Shown here: positions 9,142 to 17,374 of the stretch, piece by piece
How the letters are laid out: each line of letters begins with the position of its first letter
Numbering within the stretch: the stretch's first letter is position 1
DNA from: Christiangramia salexigens
GTDB taxonomy: Bacteria > Bacteroidota > Bacteroidia > Flavobacteriales > Flavobacteriaceae
Length of the DNA stretch: 64,000 nucleotides
Direction: 5' to 3'
Assembly (NCBI RefSeq): GCF_001889005.1
Contig: NZ_CP018153.1
Location: 204,001 to 268,000, forward strand
The notes under the pieces: model-generated
Database searches by the model: none
Told to the model about the DNA's origin: nothing
Seen by the model: the letters and a program-made list of their open reading frames with translations, nothing else
Translations under genes and position numbers: made by a program

Positions 9142-9178
9142 AACAAAAAAAGCTGCAATTTTGCAGCTTTTTTTGTTA
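9142..9178. terminator. Intrinsic terminator of sucC
   Basis: Near-perfect palindrome (AAAAAAAGCTGCAA pairing with TTGCAGCTTTTTTT) about 20 bases after the sucC stop, ending in a run of seven T. Confidence 0.85.
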
Positions 9179-9203
9179 AACATCAGAAAATAATCTATAT
9201 TTA
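9173..9203 (+). promoter_or_regulatory. Possible promoter of the 9223-9330 small RNA
   Basis: TTG at 9173-9175 (inside the tail of the sucC terminator), a 20-nt spacer and TATATTTA at 9196-9203. The last base differs from the TAnnTTTG consensus. Transcription would start near 9210, just before the structured region. Confidence 0.4.
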
Positions 9204-9222
9204 GATAAGGTGTTAAAAAATA

Positions 9223-9330
9223 TTATAGGCTGCCTAGGCTCAGAAATTTCTGCTTTTGTTAAATTTGATTAAGCCAAAAAACTAAATTTCTACTCTTTGC
9301 AGAAACTTTCTACCAGGCAGCTTTTTTTTA
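9223..9330 (+). ncRNA. Candidate structured small RNA, 6S-like (6S-Flavo type)
   Basis: Non-coding stretch that folds into a long rod. The basal stem GCTGCCT (9229-9235) pairs with AGGCAGC (9315-9321) and is extended by GG/CC. An upper stem TTTCTGC (9247-9253) pairs with GCAGAAA (9299-9305), extended by AAA/TTT across a one-base bulge. The 45-nt apical region can pair AAATTT (9261-9266) with AAATTT (9284-9289). It ends in eight T (9322-9329), a typical intrinsic terminator, and begins just after the sucC terminator with a near-consensus promoter. A rod of about 110-120 nt with an internal open region is what 6S RNA looks like, and a flavobacterial 6S class is known. The identity is inferred from shape only; an unusual 3' UTR structure of the convergent gene is the alternative. 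Confidence 0.5.
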
Positions 9331-10149
9331 TTCCTTATTAGATGGATACCAATCCAGAAGTTGTACCTCTATATTCTTATTCCCTTCATTTACTAGTGTC
9401 TTGAATTTTTCAATATCTGAAAATCCATCCTTTCCCCGATAATGATAAGGGATCACTTTTTTAGGTTGAAAGGCTAGTACCCCTTCGGCGGCTCGATCTA
9501 CCGGCATAGTGTATGGCAAGTTCATTGAGATCAAAGCAACATCGATATTTTTGAGATTTCTCATTTCCGGAATATCTTCTGTGTCTCCCGAGATATATAA
9601 TCTTTGCCCATTCTTTTCTATCACATAACCATTTCCACGTCCTTTAACATGCATGGCATCCTTGCTTTGCGGTAGATTATACATGGGGATAGCTGTGATC
9701 TTGAAATTTAAATGTGACTTTGTTTCTCCATTAGCAAGAACAACCAAATTGGATTGTAAGTCTTTAGGTAATTTTTCCTGTACTGCCTTTGGAACAATTA
9801 TTTTAGTTGAGTCAAGTTTAAGCGTTTTCAGAGTTGCAGCATCCATATGGTCACCGTGAATATCTGTGATTAGGATAAAGTCTGGCTCTGGTTTACCCTC
9901 AAAGACTTCTGCTCCTCCAACGGGATCGGTATAAAATACCTTGTCACCCCATTTAAATACACCTGTGGCATGAGATACAGGTACGATCTCAAGATCACTT
10001 AATTTAGCATCTTGCTTAGTTGTCTTTTCTACGGAAGCTTCTGTAGTTTTAGTAGTCTCGGCCGTAGTTTTTCCATTCTTTTCTGCTTGTTCATTTTTAC
10101 AGCCCGTTAGTAAAATACCAAAGGCTAGTAAGGTCATAATTCGTCTCAT
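9328..10149 (-). CDS. MBL-fold metal-dependent hydrolase lipoprotein (UlaG-like)
   Basis: The 273-residue protein has a lipoprotein signal (LLTGC, Cys17), a Thr/Lys-rich linker to about residue 50, then a metallo-beta-lactamase fold: HGDHMD at 98-103 is the HxHxDH-type zinc motif in degenerate form (Asp-Gly-Asp replaced by His-Gly-Asp-His), with further ligand candidates in SGDTED and near the C-terminal PYHYRG. The SHATGVFKWGDKVFYTDP opening is like the UlaG/YtnP branch, not true beta-lactamases. Periplasmic or outer-membrane anchored; substrate unknown. Its stop abuts the tail of the candidate small RNA. Confidence 0.78.
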   Translation of the reverse strand: MRRIMTLLAFGILLTGCKNEQAEKNGKTTAETTKTTEASVEKTTKQDAKLSDLEIVPVSHATGVFKWGDKVFYTDPVGGAEVFEGKPEPDFILITDIHGDHMDAATLKTLKLDSTKIIVPKAVQEKLPKDLQSNLVVLANGETKSHLNFKITAIPMYNLPQSKDAMHVKGRGNGYVIEKNGQRLYISGDTEDIPEMRNLKNIDVALISMNLPYTMPVDRAAEGVLAFQPKKVIPYHYRGKDGFSDIEKFKTLVNEGNKNIEVQLLDWYPSNKE

Positions 10150-10214
10150 TCGGAACTTATTTTTACTCTAAAATAAGCAAGCCTGATTGCAATGAGATGT
10201 CTATTAATAAAGTT

Positions 10215-10673
10215 TTAGGAAAGGTTTAGCTTCATTTTTATGTCACCCCGAGAATATGGGTTATTCTGTTCTATTGGGATTTCAACAAAACCAAATTTTT
10301 CGTAAAGATGAATTGCATTCTCTAGTTTACGGTTGGAATAGATAATAAGTTGATTCCAATTTTGATCTTTTGCATATGTAATGGTGTAGGCCATTAATTT
10401 CTGCCCCAATTTTTTGCCTCTGAATCCCGGTTTAACAGCCATCTTTGTAAGTTCAAAAATTCTGTCTTCCATATACATAACAGCTACGCACCCAAGAATA
10501 TTATCATCTTCCTTGATAAAAAAGATATTTCCACCGGGCTCTATAATATATTTTTTAGGGTCCCCCAGAACCTCCTCATCGTGCGATTCTACTTCAAAGA
10601 ATTCTTCGAGCCATTGTAGATTCATCTGTTTAAACTCTTCCGAATATTCGGGCTTCCACGAAATTATTTCCAT
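10215..10673 (-). CDS. GNAT-family N-acetyltransferase
   Basis: Cytoplasmic 152-residue acetyltransferase. The fold order is clear: a central NIFFIKEDDNILGCVAV strand pair, then the acetyl-CoA pyrophosphate-binding loop GFRGKKLGQ at 83-91 (R/Q-x-x-G-x-G/A type) and the C-terminal YEKFGFVEI. The substrate cannot be predicted. It stands alone, between the MBL lipoprotein and the divergent trehalase. Confidence 0.85.
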   Translation of the reverse strand: MEIISWKPEYSEEFKQMNLQWLEEFFEVESHDEEVLGDPKKYIIEPGGNIFFIKEDDNILGCVAVMYMEDRIFELTKMAVKPGFRGKKLGQKLMAYTITYAKDQNWNQLIIYSNRKLENAIHLYEKFGFVEIPIEQNNPYSRGDIKMKLNLS

Positions 10674-10756
10674 ATCATAAATTTAAAAATTCTAAAATTA
10701 GGAAATACCTGGAAAATGAGGGGTCTCATGCAGTAAATCTAAATTCACTTATATTT

Positions 10757-12403
10757 ATGCTTCAAAAAAATACCAGCCCAATGAAAATGCCCTTATCTAT
10801 TAAATTACGTTACTTCTTTCTGAGTCTTCTTTTTCTATCCTGTAAAATCGGTCCGGATGCCGAGCAGGAAATTAAAAGTTTGGAGGAAAATATTCAGATA
10901 CTCCCTCCGGATGAATTATATGGAGACCTTTTTTATGATGTTCAAACCAGAGAGCTCTTTGAGGATAGTAAGACCTTTGTGGATGTAATACCTCAATATA
11001 ATGTAAGTCTTATAAGGCAGCGCTACTCTATGCTGAATGATACCTCGAAGGAAGCGGTTACCGAGTTTGTTGATCAGCATTTTTTACTACCGGGAAATGA
11101 TTTTGAATTTAAGAAGGATTCATCTTCTATAAATATACATATCGCTAAACTATGGGAGGTTCTTAAACGCCCGGCAGATGTTAGGCAATCGGGTACTTTA
11201 ATTCCTTTGCCGGAGCCTTATATAGTGCCCGGAGGGAGATTCCGTGAAATATATTATTGGGATAGTTATTTTACCATGCTAGGCCTTCTTGAGGATGAGG
11301 AAATTGAAACTATTCAGAATATGGTGGATAATTTTGCCTTCCTGATAGATGAGTATGGCTTTATACCCAATGGTAACAGAACCTACTACCTTGGGAGGTC
11401 TCAACCTCCATTCTTTGCAATGATGGTTCAAGTCCTTGCTGAAGCAAAGGGAGACGATGTTCTGGTGACCTATTTACCACAACTGGAAAAAGAGTATGAT
11501 TTTTGGATGAACGGTGTGGGAAAACTAAATGAGCAACAGGCTTACAGGCGTATAGTTAAAATGGAGGATGGAGAGATCATGAACAGATATTGGGATGATA
11601 AGGCTACTCCAAGACCGGAAAGTTACAGAGAGGATGTTCAGACTGCCAAAGAAGCGATTAAAAATAACCCTGAACTCAGCAAAGAAGAAGTTTATAGAAA
11701 TTTGAGAGCAGGAGCAGAATCCGGCTGGGATTTCTCAAGCCGATGGTTAACAAAGAATGAAGATGGAAACTTCGAGCTTTCTAGTATTCAAACTACAGAT
11801 ATAATTCCGGTGGACCTTAATGCTTTGATGTATAATCTTGAACGTACCATTGCAAAGGCAATGATACTAAAAGGCACACTGGCAGAAGCAAAGATGTTTC
11901 ATGACAGAGCTGAAAATAGGAAAAAAGCCATATTAAAATATCACTGGGATGACGAAAGCTCATTCTTTATGGATTACAATTTCGTAAATGCAGATAATAC
12001 AGACAATTTATCCCTGGCGGGTGTCTATCCTTTATTTTTCAAGATCGCAAAGGAGGATCAGGTTAACAAGGTAGTTGAAAAAATCAAAGGAACCTTCTTA
12101 AAACCTGGTGGTGTAGTTACAACTCCATATAATACTGGACAACAATGGGATGCTCCCAATGGCTGGGCTCCTTTGCAATGGGTTACTTATAAGGGGCTTA
12201 AAAATTATGAAAAAGAGGATTTAGCCAATACAATAAAAGAGAGGTGGCTGTCCTTAAATAAGGATGTGTATAACCGAACCTTTAAAATGCTTGAGAAATA
12301 TAATGTTGAGGATCTAAGTAAAAAGAGCGGGGGCGGAGAGTATCCTACTCAGGATGGATTTGGCTGGACAAATGGAGTATTTCAAAAATTGAGTAAAGAA
12401 TAA
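10757..12403 (+). CDS. Trehalase (glycoside hydrolase family 37), lipoprotein
   Basis: Hydrolyses alpha,alpha-trehalose to two glucose. The 548 residues contain trehalase signature 1, PGGRFREIYYWDSY at 158-171, and signature 2, QQWDAPNGWAPLQW, near 465, and end in the GGGEYPTQDGFGWTNGV block. The N-terminus has a hydrophobic segment and FLSC (Cys29), so the enzyme should be lipid-anchored in the periplasm or outer membrane, unlike the cytoplasmic TreF. A second ATG eight codons downstream (MKMPLSIK) would give a more compact signal peptide and is a fair alternative start. It is followed 12 bp later by a DUF1622 gene. Confidence 0.93.
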   Translation: MLQKNTSPMKMPLSIKLRYFFLSLLFLSCKIGPDAEQEIKSLEENIQILPPDELYGDLFYDVQTRELFEDSKTFVDVIPQYNVSLIRQRYSMLNDTSKEAVTEFVDQHFLLPGNDFEFKKDSSSINIHIAKLWEVLKRPADVRQSGTLIPLPEPYIVPGGRFREIYYWDSYFTMLGLLEDEEIETIQNMVDNFAFLIDEYGFIPNGNRTYYLGRSQPPFFAMMVQVLAEAKGDDVLVTYLPQLEKEYDFWMNGVGKLNEQQAYRRIVKMEDGEIMNRYWDDKATPRPESYREDVQTAKEAIKNNPELSKEEVYRNLRAGAESGWDFSSRWLTKNEDGNFELSSIQTTDIIPVDLNALMYNLERTIAKAMILKGTLAEAKMFHDRAENRKKAILKYHWDDESSFFMDYNFVNADNTDNLSLAGVYPLFFKIAKEDQVNKVVEKIKGTFLKPGGVVTTPYNTGQQWDAPNGWAPLQWVTYKGLKNYEKEDLANTIKERWLSLNKDVYNRTFKMLEKYNVEDLSKKSGGGEYPTQDGFGWTNGVFQKLSKE

Positions 12404-12414
12404 AATTTTGGTTT

Positions 12415-12756
12415 ATGGAAAGAATGGAGGCATATATAGATATAGCCGCAAAATTTCTTGAAGCTTCAGGGGTCATAGCAATTATTGCAGGACTTCTTTA
12501 TGCGCTTGGAAGGTATTTTTTTATAAGGAACCGTGAACACAGGTATTCACTATTGCGAAAGGAGATTGGTAAAGCAATTTTGCTGGGCCTTGAAATTCTG
12601 GTAGCCGCCGATATTATTGCGACAGTAGTGACCGAACCTTCTATGCAGAAAGTACTGACGCTGGGGATCATAGTGCTAATTCGAACCTTTTTAAGCTGGT
12701 CTATCGAGCTGGAGATAGAAGGAAGATTTCCGTGGCAAAAAGATACTGGAAAATAA
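12415..12756 (+). CDS. DUF1622 family membrane protein
   Basis: Small inner-membrane protein of 113 residues with three predicted helices (about 17-37, 53-73 and 78-98) separated by a basic loop (RNREHRYSLLRKEIGK). The motif LGLEILVAADII with a charged residue in the second helix and the WSIELEIEGRFPW tail are typical of DUF1622. Function unknown. It starts 11 bp after the trehalase stop and is probably co-transcribed with it. Confidence 0.8.
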   Translation: MERMEAYIDIAAKFLEASGVIAIIAGLLYALGRYFFIRNREHRYSLLRKEIGKAILLGLEILVAADIIATVVTEPSMQKVLTLGIIVLIRTFLSWSIELEIEGRFPWQKDTGK

Positions 12757-12760
12757 ATCT

Positions 12761-12789
12761 AAGTATTTGATTATCAGTACAAAATACTT
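12761..12789. terminator. Weak hairpin after the trehalase/DUF1622 pair
   Basis: AAGTATTT and AAATACTT form an 8-bp stem with a 13-nt loop just after the DUF1622 stop. It is AT-rich and has no clear T run, so terminator function is uncertain. Confidence 0.3.
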
Positions 12790-12873
12790 ATTTCTGCCTA
12801 TACTTTTCAACTATTCGATAAGATATTTTAGTGAAATATTTATCAATCAATTATTCACTTTAAAATTATCTTT

Positions 12874-13458
12874 ATGAAAGTCTCAAAATTCATTGTTTTG
12901 GGTCTCATCATGATGATGAGCTCAAGTCTCTGGTCTCAGGAAAAGCCGATCAGAGTAGGGGTTAAACTAGGTTTTCCAAACATCGTAGGTGCCAATTCTG
13001 AGTATGTATTGCCTGTGGCAGGTAATAAACTGGCGCCTACATTAGATTTTTCAACCTTAAAATTAGATCGTTTTATTGATCCGGACCAGGCAAGTTTTCG
13101 ATATCTGGGCGGCGGATTAAATTATTATTTTTTCAAAGAAGGCAAGGGGCCTTATGGGCACCTGGGTTACGGTTCATTCAAATTTGATTTGGTCACTATG
13201 GAAGATGAATTCGAAGGGCGAACCGCCACCTCTTCCATCGATGACAGCTTCAATTCCTTAATGATGAAAGTGGGTGCCAAATGGGGAAAAGGCTTCTACT
13301 TCAGGCCTGAAGTTGGACTTGCCCTTTCCGGAATACCCGATTCTTTAGATAAGCGTTATGTTTTTAGAGACGGCAGTAGTGCCACAGAAAAGGTTGAACT
13401 GGGTACAGAAATGCCAAAGGCCTGGTTATTTAACATTGGTTTTGGCGTAGCTTTCTAA
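12874..13458 (+). CDS. Outer membrane beta-barrel family protein
   Basis: The 194-residue protein starts with a Sec signal peptide (residues 1-21, ending ...LWSQ) followed by EKPIRVGVKLGFPN, a first beta strand typical of small Bacteroidetes outer-membrane porin-like barrels. Alternating hydrophobic strands recur (GGGLNYYFF, YGHLGYGSFKFDL, GFYFRPEVGLALSG) and the C-terminus is LFNIGFGVAF, ending in the terminal Phe needed for Bam insertion. Specific role unknown. Monocistronic, converging with hutG with only 7 bp between stops. Confidence 0.75.
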   Translation: MKVSKFIVLGLIMMMSSSLWSQEKPIRVGVKLGFPNIVGANSEYVLPVAGNKLAPTLDFSTLKLDRFIDPDQASFRYLGGGLNYYFFKEGKGPYGHLGYGSFKFDLVTMEDEFEGRTATSSIDDSFNSLMMKVGAKWGKGFYFRPEVGLALSGIPDSLDKRYVFRDGSSATEKVELGTEMPKAWLFNIGFGVAF

Positions 13459-13465
13459 ACCTTTA

Positions 13466-14473
13466 TTAATTTAAAAAATCAGAGATAAAATAAGATATGG
13501 CCTTAGCTGTCTGATTTCCGGAGACTTCATTTGGTGCAGCTTCACAAATATGAAGATAACAGCAGTTTTCTTCTTTCGAAGTACGTCTTAAGAAATGTCT
13601 TATTTCATCAAGGTTAAACCCGGATGGGGATTTTGCACTACTTGGAAAACCGCAAATAGAATCGCAATCCAGTTCAAGTCCGAACTTCTCATTTTTTACT
13701 TTGGAAAGTGATTCTTCAAAGGACCTCATTGCTTTTGAAGGATCACTCTGTAGATCTTCGTGAAGAATATAGCTTATGTCCGCACGGTCCATTTCCTCGA
13801 AAATATATTCGGGTGTATAATTCCTGTGTAATCCAAAAACTGAATATTTGAAAAGGTATTGGCCTTCTATGGCATAACTAAAACCATTACCACTATGGCG
13901 ATGTTCCAGCTGTCTCAAATCTGTGTGAGCATCTATATTTAAAACATTAATAGGAGTTTTAAGGGCTTTAGCAGCTCCTTTAATATTACCATAGGCATTA
14001 TTATGTCCGCCACCTATAATGATAGGTACCTTATTCTGGGCGATGATCCTGGCGATAACTTCAGAGACAACCTGATCGATTTGCTTGACTATATCACCCA
14101 ATTTCACGAAGTAATTAGGATCTGTTGGGTCAATATTAGCTGCGCGCTTCATAAAGTCATCGCAGTTAACTTCTCCTAAAAGAATAAGATTATCGGGATT
14201 GTTATATCTGTTTACCTGAATATTGGAAAGAGCTTTTAATGCTTCAGGCCAAGCTTTTGCCGTGCCGGGTTTTCCATGATTGGCTCTTACTCCAATATCT
14301 TCTGGAATTCCCAAAAGAACATATTTGGCTTTGCTTTCCTTAAGTTGATCAAGCTCTTCTACGAAATTTAGCTTTTCACCGAATTTGGTTTCACCTTTTC
14401 TGGTAGCCAGCAAAGCGTCTATATCTTTTTGGCTATAAATTTTTACACCTTTCATCTTAGATCTTTTCACCAT
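13466..14473 (-). CDS. hutG: Formimidoylglutamase (arginase family)
   Basis: Ureohydrolase-fold enzyme; beside hutI it should hydrolyse N-formimidoyl-L-glutamate to glutamate and formamide, the last step of histidine degradation. Manganese-site motifs are GGGHNN at 154-159, DAHTDLR at 181-187 and LDCDSI at 268-273, so the usual GGDHS is changed to GGGHNN, as in a divergent branch. The first ATG (14473) overlaps the hutI end by 17 bases; a second ATG at 14455 (MKGVKIYSQ) begins one base after the hutI stop and is equally plausible. Arginase or agmatinase activity cannot be excluded, but context favours HutG. Confidence 0.8.
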   Translation of the reverse strand: MVKRSKMKGVKIYSQKDIDALLATRKGETKFGEKLNFVEELDQLKESKAKYVLLGIPEDIGVRANHGKPGTAKAWPEALKALSNIQVNRYNNPDNLILLGEVNCDDFMKRAANIDPTDPNYFVKLGDIVKQIDQVVSEVIARIIAQNKVPIIIGGGHNNAYGNIKGAAKALKTPINVLNIDAHTDLRQLEHRHSGNGFSYAIEGQYLFKYSVFGLHRNYTPEYIFEEMDRADISYILHEDLQSDPSKAMRSFEESLSKVKNEKFGLELDCDSICGFPSSAKSPSGFNLDEIRHFLRRTSKEENCCYLHICEAAPNEVSGNQTAKAISYFISDFLN

Positions 14474-15692
14474 TTATATAAACTGAATCTATAGAATTGG
14501 TACCAAAGGCATAAGGTAAAAAGGTGTATGAAGGTATCTCTTTAGTAAGAATGAGGTTCGCCTGTTTCCCTTTAGTAATGCTTCCATGTGTCTTACTCAG
14601 ATCCATTGCGTAGGCTCCATTTATTGTAGCTGCGTTTATAGCTTCTTCCGGCGTCATTTTCATTTTTATGCAGGCAAGCGATACAACAAGGTTCATATTT
14701 CCGCTCGGTGTGCTTCCGGGGTTAAAATCTGTAGCAAGCGCAAGTGGTAATCCTGCTTCTATGATTTGTCTTGCTGGAGTATATGGTATGCTTAGAAAAA
14801 GAGAGCAGGAGGGAAGTGCCACGGGCATAGTTTCTGTGTTCTTTAGAACTTCAATATCTTCATTCTCCATTACTTCAAGGTGATCCACACTGAGTGCATT
14901 ATGCTCTACACCAGCTTTTACACCGCCAATTGCATTGAACTGGTTTACATGTATCTTAGGTCTAAGACCATATTTACCGGCTGCTTCCAGTAGCTTATGG
15001 GTGTCTTCCACGCTAAAATATCCTTTTTCGCAAAAGATATCTATATATTCAGCTAATCCTTGATCTGCCACCTTTGGAAGAATCTCATTGATAACAAGAT
15101 CCATATATTCCTGCGGTTTACTTTTATATTCTTTTGGGATCGCATGGGCACCAAGAAATGTAGACTTTACAGGAAGTTCATATTTCTCCCTTAAACTTTT
15201 AATTACCCGAAGCATTTTTAATTCTGCATCTTCGGTAAGTCCGTAACCGGATTTGATCTCAACTGCTCCGGTTCCAAGTTTCATAACTTCTTCGAGTCTT
15301 TTTGAAGACTGCTCGTAGACGCTGTCTTCCGAAGTTTCCTGAAGAGTTTTTGCACTATTAAGAATTCCGCCGCCACGGTTGGCGATCTCTTCATAACTTA
15401 ACCCGTTGATACGGTCTGCAAATTCAAGTTCACGGTTACCAGCATATACAATGTGGGTATGTGAATCGCACCAGGTTGGAAGTATAATTTTACCGGTTGC
15501 ATCTATGGTTTTATCAATATCAGCTTCAGGAAGTTCATTCATAGAGCCAAAATCAGCTATCTTATCATTCTCCACAAGAAGCCATGCATTTTTAATAGAT
15601 GGCAACTCCTTCATCTCTGCTCCTGAAACTTTTAATACAGACTCATCTCTAACCTGTACTAATTCTTTGATATTGGTAAATAACAATTTCAT
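14457..15692 (-). CDS. hutI: Imidazolonepropionase
   Basis: Hydrolyses 4-imidazolone-5-propanoate to N-formimidoyl-L-glutamate, the substrate of the neighbouring HutG. It is a 411-residue amidohydrolase barrel with the metal-binding HTH at 78-80 (SHTHIVYAGNRELEF), YGLTEDAELKML, later His ligands in HVNQF and VDHLEV, and the catalytic Asp in ATDFNPG. Typical length. It is first in a two-gene operon with hutG; hutH and hutU are not in this window. Confidence 0.93.
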   Translation of the reverse strand: MKLLFTNIKELVQVRDESVLKVSGAEMKELPSIKNAWLLVENDKIADFGSMNELPEADIDKTIDATGKIILPTWCDSHTHIVYAGNRELEFADRINGLSYEEIANRGGGILNSAKTLQETSEDSVYEQSSKRLEEVMKLGTGAVEIKSGYGLTEDAELKMLRVIKSLREKYELPVKSTFLGAHAIPKEYKSKPQEYMDLVINEILPKVADQGLAEYIDIFCEKGYFSVEDTHKLLEAAGKYGLRPKIHVNQFNAIGGVKAGVEHNALSVDHLEVMENEDIEVLKNTETMPVALPSCSLFLSIPYTPARQIIEAGLPLALATDFNPGSTPSGNMNLVVSLACIKMKMTPEEAINAATINGAYAMDLSKTHGSITKGKQANLILTKEIPSYTFLPYAFGTNSIDSVYINGEKI

Positions 15693-15768
15693 TTGATATT
15701 GATTTATTGATCGGAGGGCTAAGATAAAAAAGTGTTTCCGGATGATAAATCAATATGGCCCAATTTAA

Positions 15769-16146
15769 TCAAAGAGTAAATTGGGCCAGTATTTTCTGAA
15801 CTTCATAAATATCAACTTTCTTGTTAAATCGTTTTTTTACACTGGGTTGTTGTTCACCGGAGATCCAGATCTTTAATTCGGCATCCAGATCAAAATTACC
15901 GGCGGTCTCAATGCTAAAACGAGATATGCTGCGATAGCTAACCGAAAAATATTCGAGTTTAGAACCGGTGATTCCCTGTACATCGATTATGATCAATCTT
16001 TTATTAGTAAAAATAAAAGTATCGCGAATCATTTTAAATCCGGCTTCTATCTCTTCAGAAGGAATCAGAAGCTTTCCATATTTCTTCTGCAATTCCCCTT
16101 TCTCAATAGCGCCTGCATTACCAAGTAAAGAAGATATTAAGCTCAT
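15769..16146 (-). CDS. PH domain-containing protein (bacterial PH, YvbH/DUF1696-like)
   Basis: Small 125-residue cytoplasmic protein that fits a single bacterial pleckstrin-homology domain: FIFTNKRLIIIDVQGITGSK is the characteristic strand-turn-strand with a TNKR motif, then SVSYRSISRFSI and a C-terminal helix DIYEVQKILAQF. Such domains form ring oligomers in homologues; function here is unknown. Its ATG follows the alcohol dehydrogenase stop after one base (TAATATG), so the two are almost surely translated from one mRNA. Confidence 0.75.
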   Translation of the reverse strand: MSLISSLLGNAGAIEKGELQKKYGKLLIPSEEIEAGFKMIRDTFIFTNKRLIIIDVQGITGSKLEYFSVSYRSISRFSIETAGNFDLDAELKIWISGEQQPSVKKRFNKKVDIYEVQKILAQFTL

Positions 16147-16147
16147 A

Positions 16148-17194
16148 TTAATTCTTTATAGATTTCATATCTATCACGAAACGATATTTCACGTCAGATT
16201 TTATTACTCGCTCATATGCCTCATTAATATTCTGTATATCTATCATTTCGATATCAGATACAATATTGTGTTCGCCACAGAAATCAAGCATTTCCTGAGT
16301 TTCTTTTATTCCACCAATCAGTGATCCGGCCACTCTTTTTCGGCCCATAATCAGACCACCACCATGGAGATCTACGGAATCAATCGCTCCAACCAGTACC
16401 ATGGTTGCATCTCTTTTAAGTAAGCCGATATAAGGATTGGTGTCATGACCTACAGGAACAGTATTCAATAAGAAATCAAAACTGCCCTGATGTTTCTTCA
16501 TCTGCTCTTCATCTTTGGAGATCAAAACTTCATCTGCACCAAGTTTTCTGGCATCATCAATTTTAGATTCCGAAGTGGTGACCATCACTACATGTGCTCC
16601 TAAGGCACTGGCAAATTTCACTCCCATATGTCCAAGACCACCGAGTCCTATTACACCTACTTTGTCGCCCTTCTTAACATTCCATTGTCTTAATGGAGAC
16701 CAGGTTGTTATTCCTGCGCATAATAATGGTGCAACCGCTTTTGTGTCCAGGTTTTCTGGAATTTTAAGTACGAATTTCTCTCTCACCACAACCATTTCTG
16801 AATAACCTCCAAAGGTATGACCTCCAAGGTGCTTATCCGGTCCGTTATAAGTGGCAACCATTCCGTTCTCACAATATTGTTCAAGATCCTGTTTACAGGA
16901 TTCACATTCCTGGCAAGAGTCTACCATACATCCAACACCAACAAGATCTCCTTTTTTAAAATTGGAAACTTCTTTACCAACCTCAGTTACACGACCAATG
17001 ATCTCATGACCCGGGACCACGGGATATTTACTATTTCCCCAATCATTTCTTACCTGATGGATATCACTATGACAAACTCCGCAATATTCTATTTCGATCT
17101 TTACGTCATTTGGCAATAATTCTCGTCTCTTAATATCATAAGGCTCGAGATCTGCCTCTTTCGTCTTTGCTGCATATGCATTTATAGTGCTCAT
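16148..17194 (-). CDS. Zinc-dependent NAD(P) alcohol/aldehyde dehydrogenase (YahK/CAD type)
   Basis: Medium-chain dehydrogenase of 348 residues. Catalytic zinc ligands are Cys38 (EYCGVCHSDIH) and His63 (PGHE); structural zinc cysteines are Cys94, 97, 100 and 108; the Rossmann motif GLGGLGHMG binds the cofactor. The sequence is closest in style to the broad-specificity, NADPH-preferring aldehyde reductases YahK and AdhC, with the HTFGGYSEM segment. The exact substrate is not predictable. It is first gene of the pair with the PH-domain protein and diverges from the trans-sulfuration gene. Confidence 0.9.
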   Translation of the reverse strand: MSTINAYAAKTKEADLEPYDIKRRELLPNDVKIEIEYCGVCHSDIHQVRNDWGNSKYPVVPGHEIIGRVTEVGKEVSNFKKGDLVGVGCMVDSCQECESCKQDLEQYCENGMVATYNGPDKHLGGHTFGGYSEMVVVREKFVLKIPENLDTKAVAPLLCAGITTWSPLRQWNVKKGDKVGVIGLGGLGHMGVKFASALGAHVVMVTTSESKIDDARKLGADEVLISKDEEQMKKHQGSFDFLLNTVPVGHDTNPYIGLLKRDATMVLVGAIDSVDLHGGGLIMGRKRVAGSLIGGIKETQEMLDFCGEHNIVSDIEMIDIQNINEAYERVIKSDVKYRFVIDMKSIKN

Positions 17195-17374
17195 TTTTCT
17201 AATATTATAGTTTCGTTCTAAATTAAGGAAAATGATATGGGGCGCAGAGGGATTCCTGCGGTTTAATCTTTAATTAACTTATGTTCTAGGGAGGTTAAGC
17301 GAAGCCCGGAGCAATGATAGGTTTAGCAGAATTCTTATTACATTTAAGGCTTAGATTAATATTAAAATTGCTTT

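Noticed and set aside
9328..10149. Possible beta-lactamase or resistance enzyme (MBL fold).
   Set aside because: Motifs match the UlaG-like branch, not the resistance enzymes; no resistance context.
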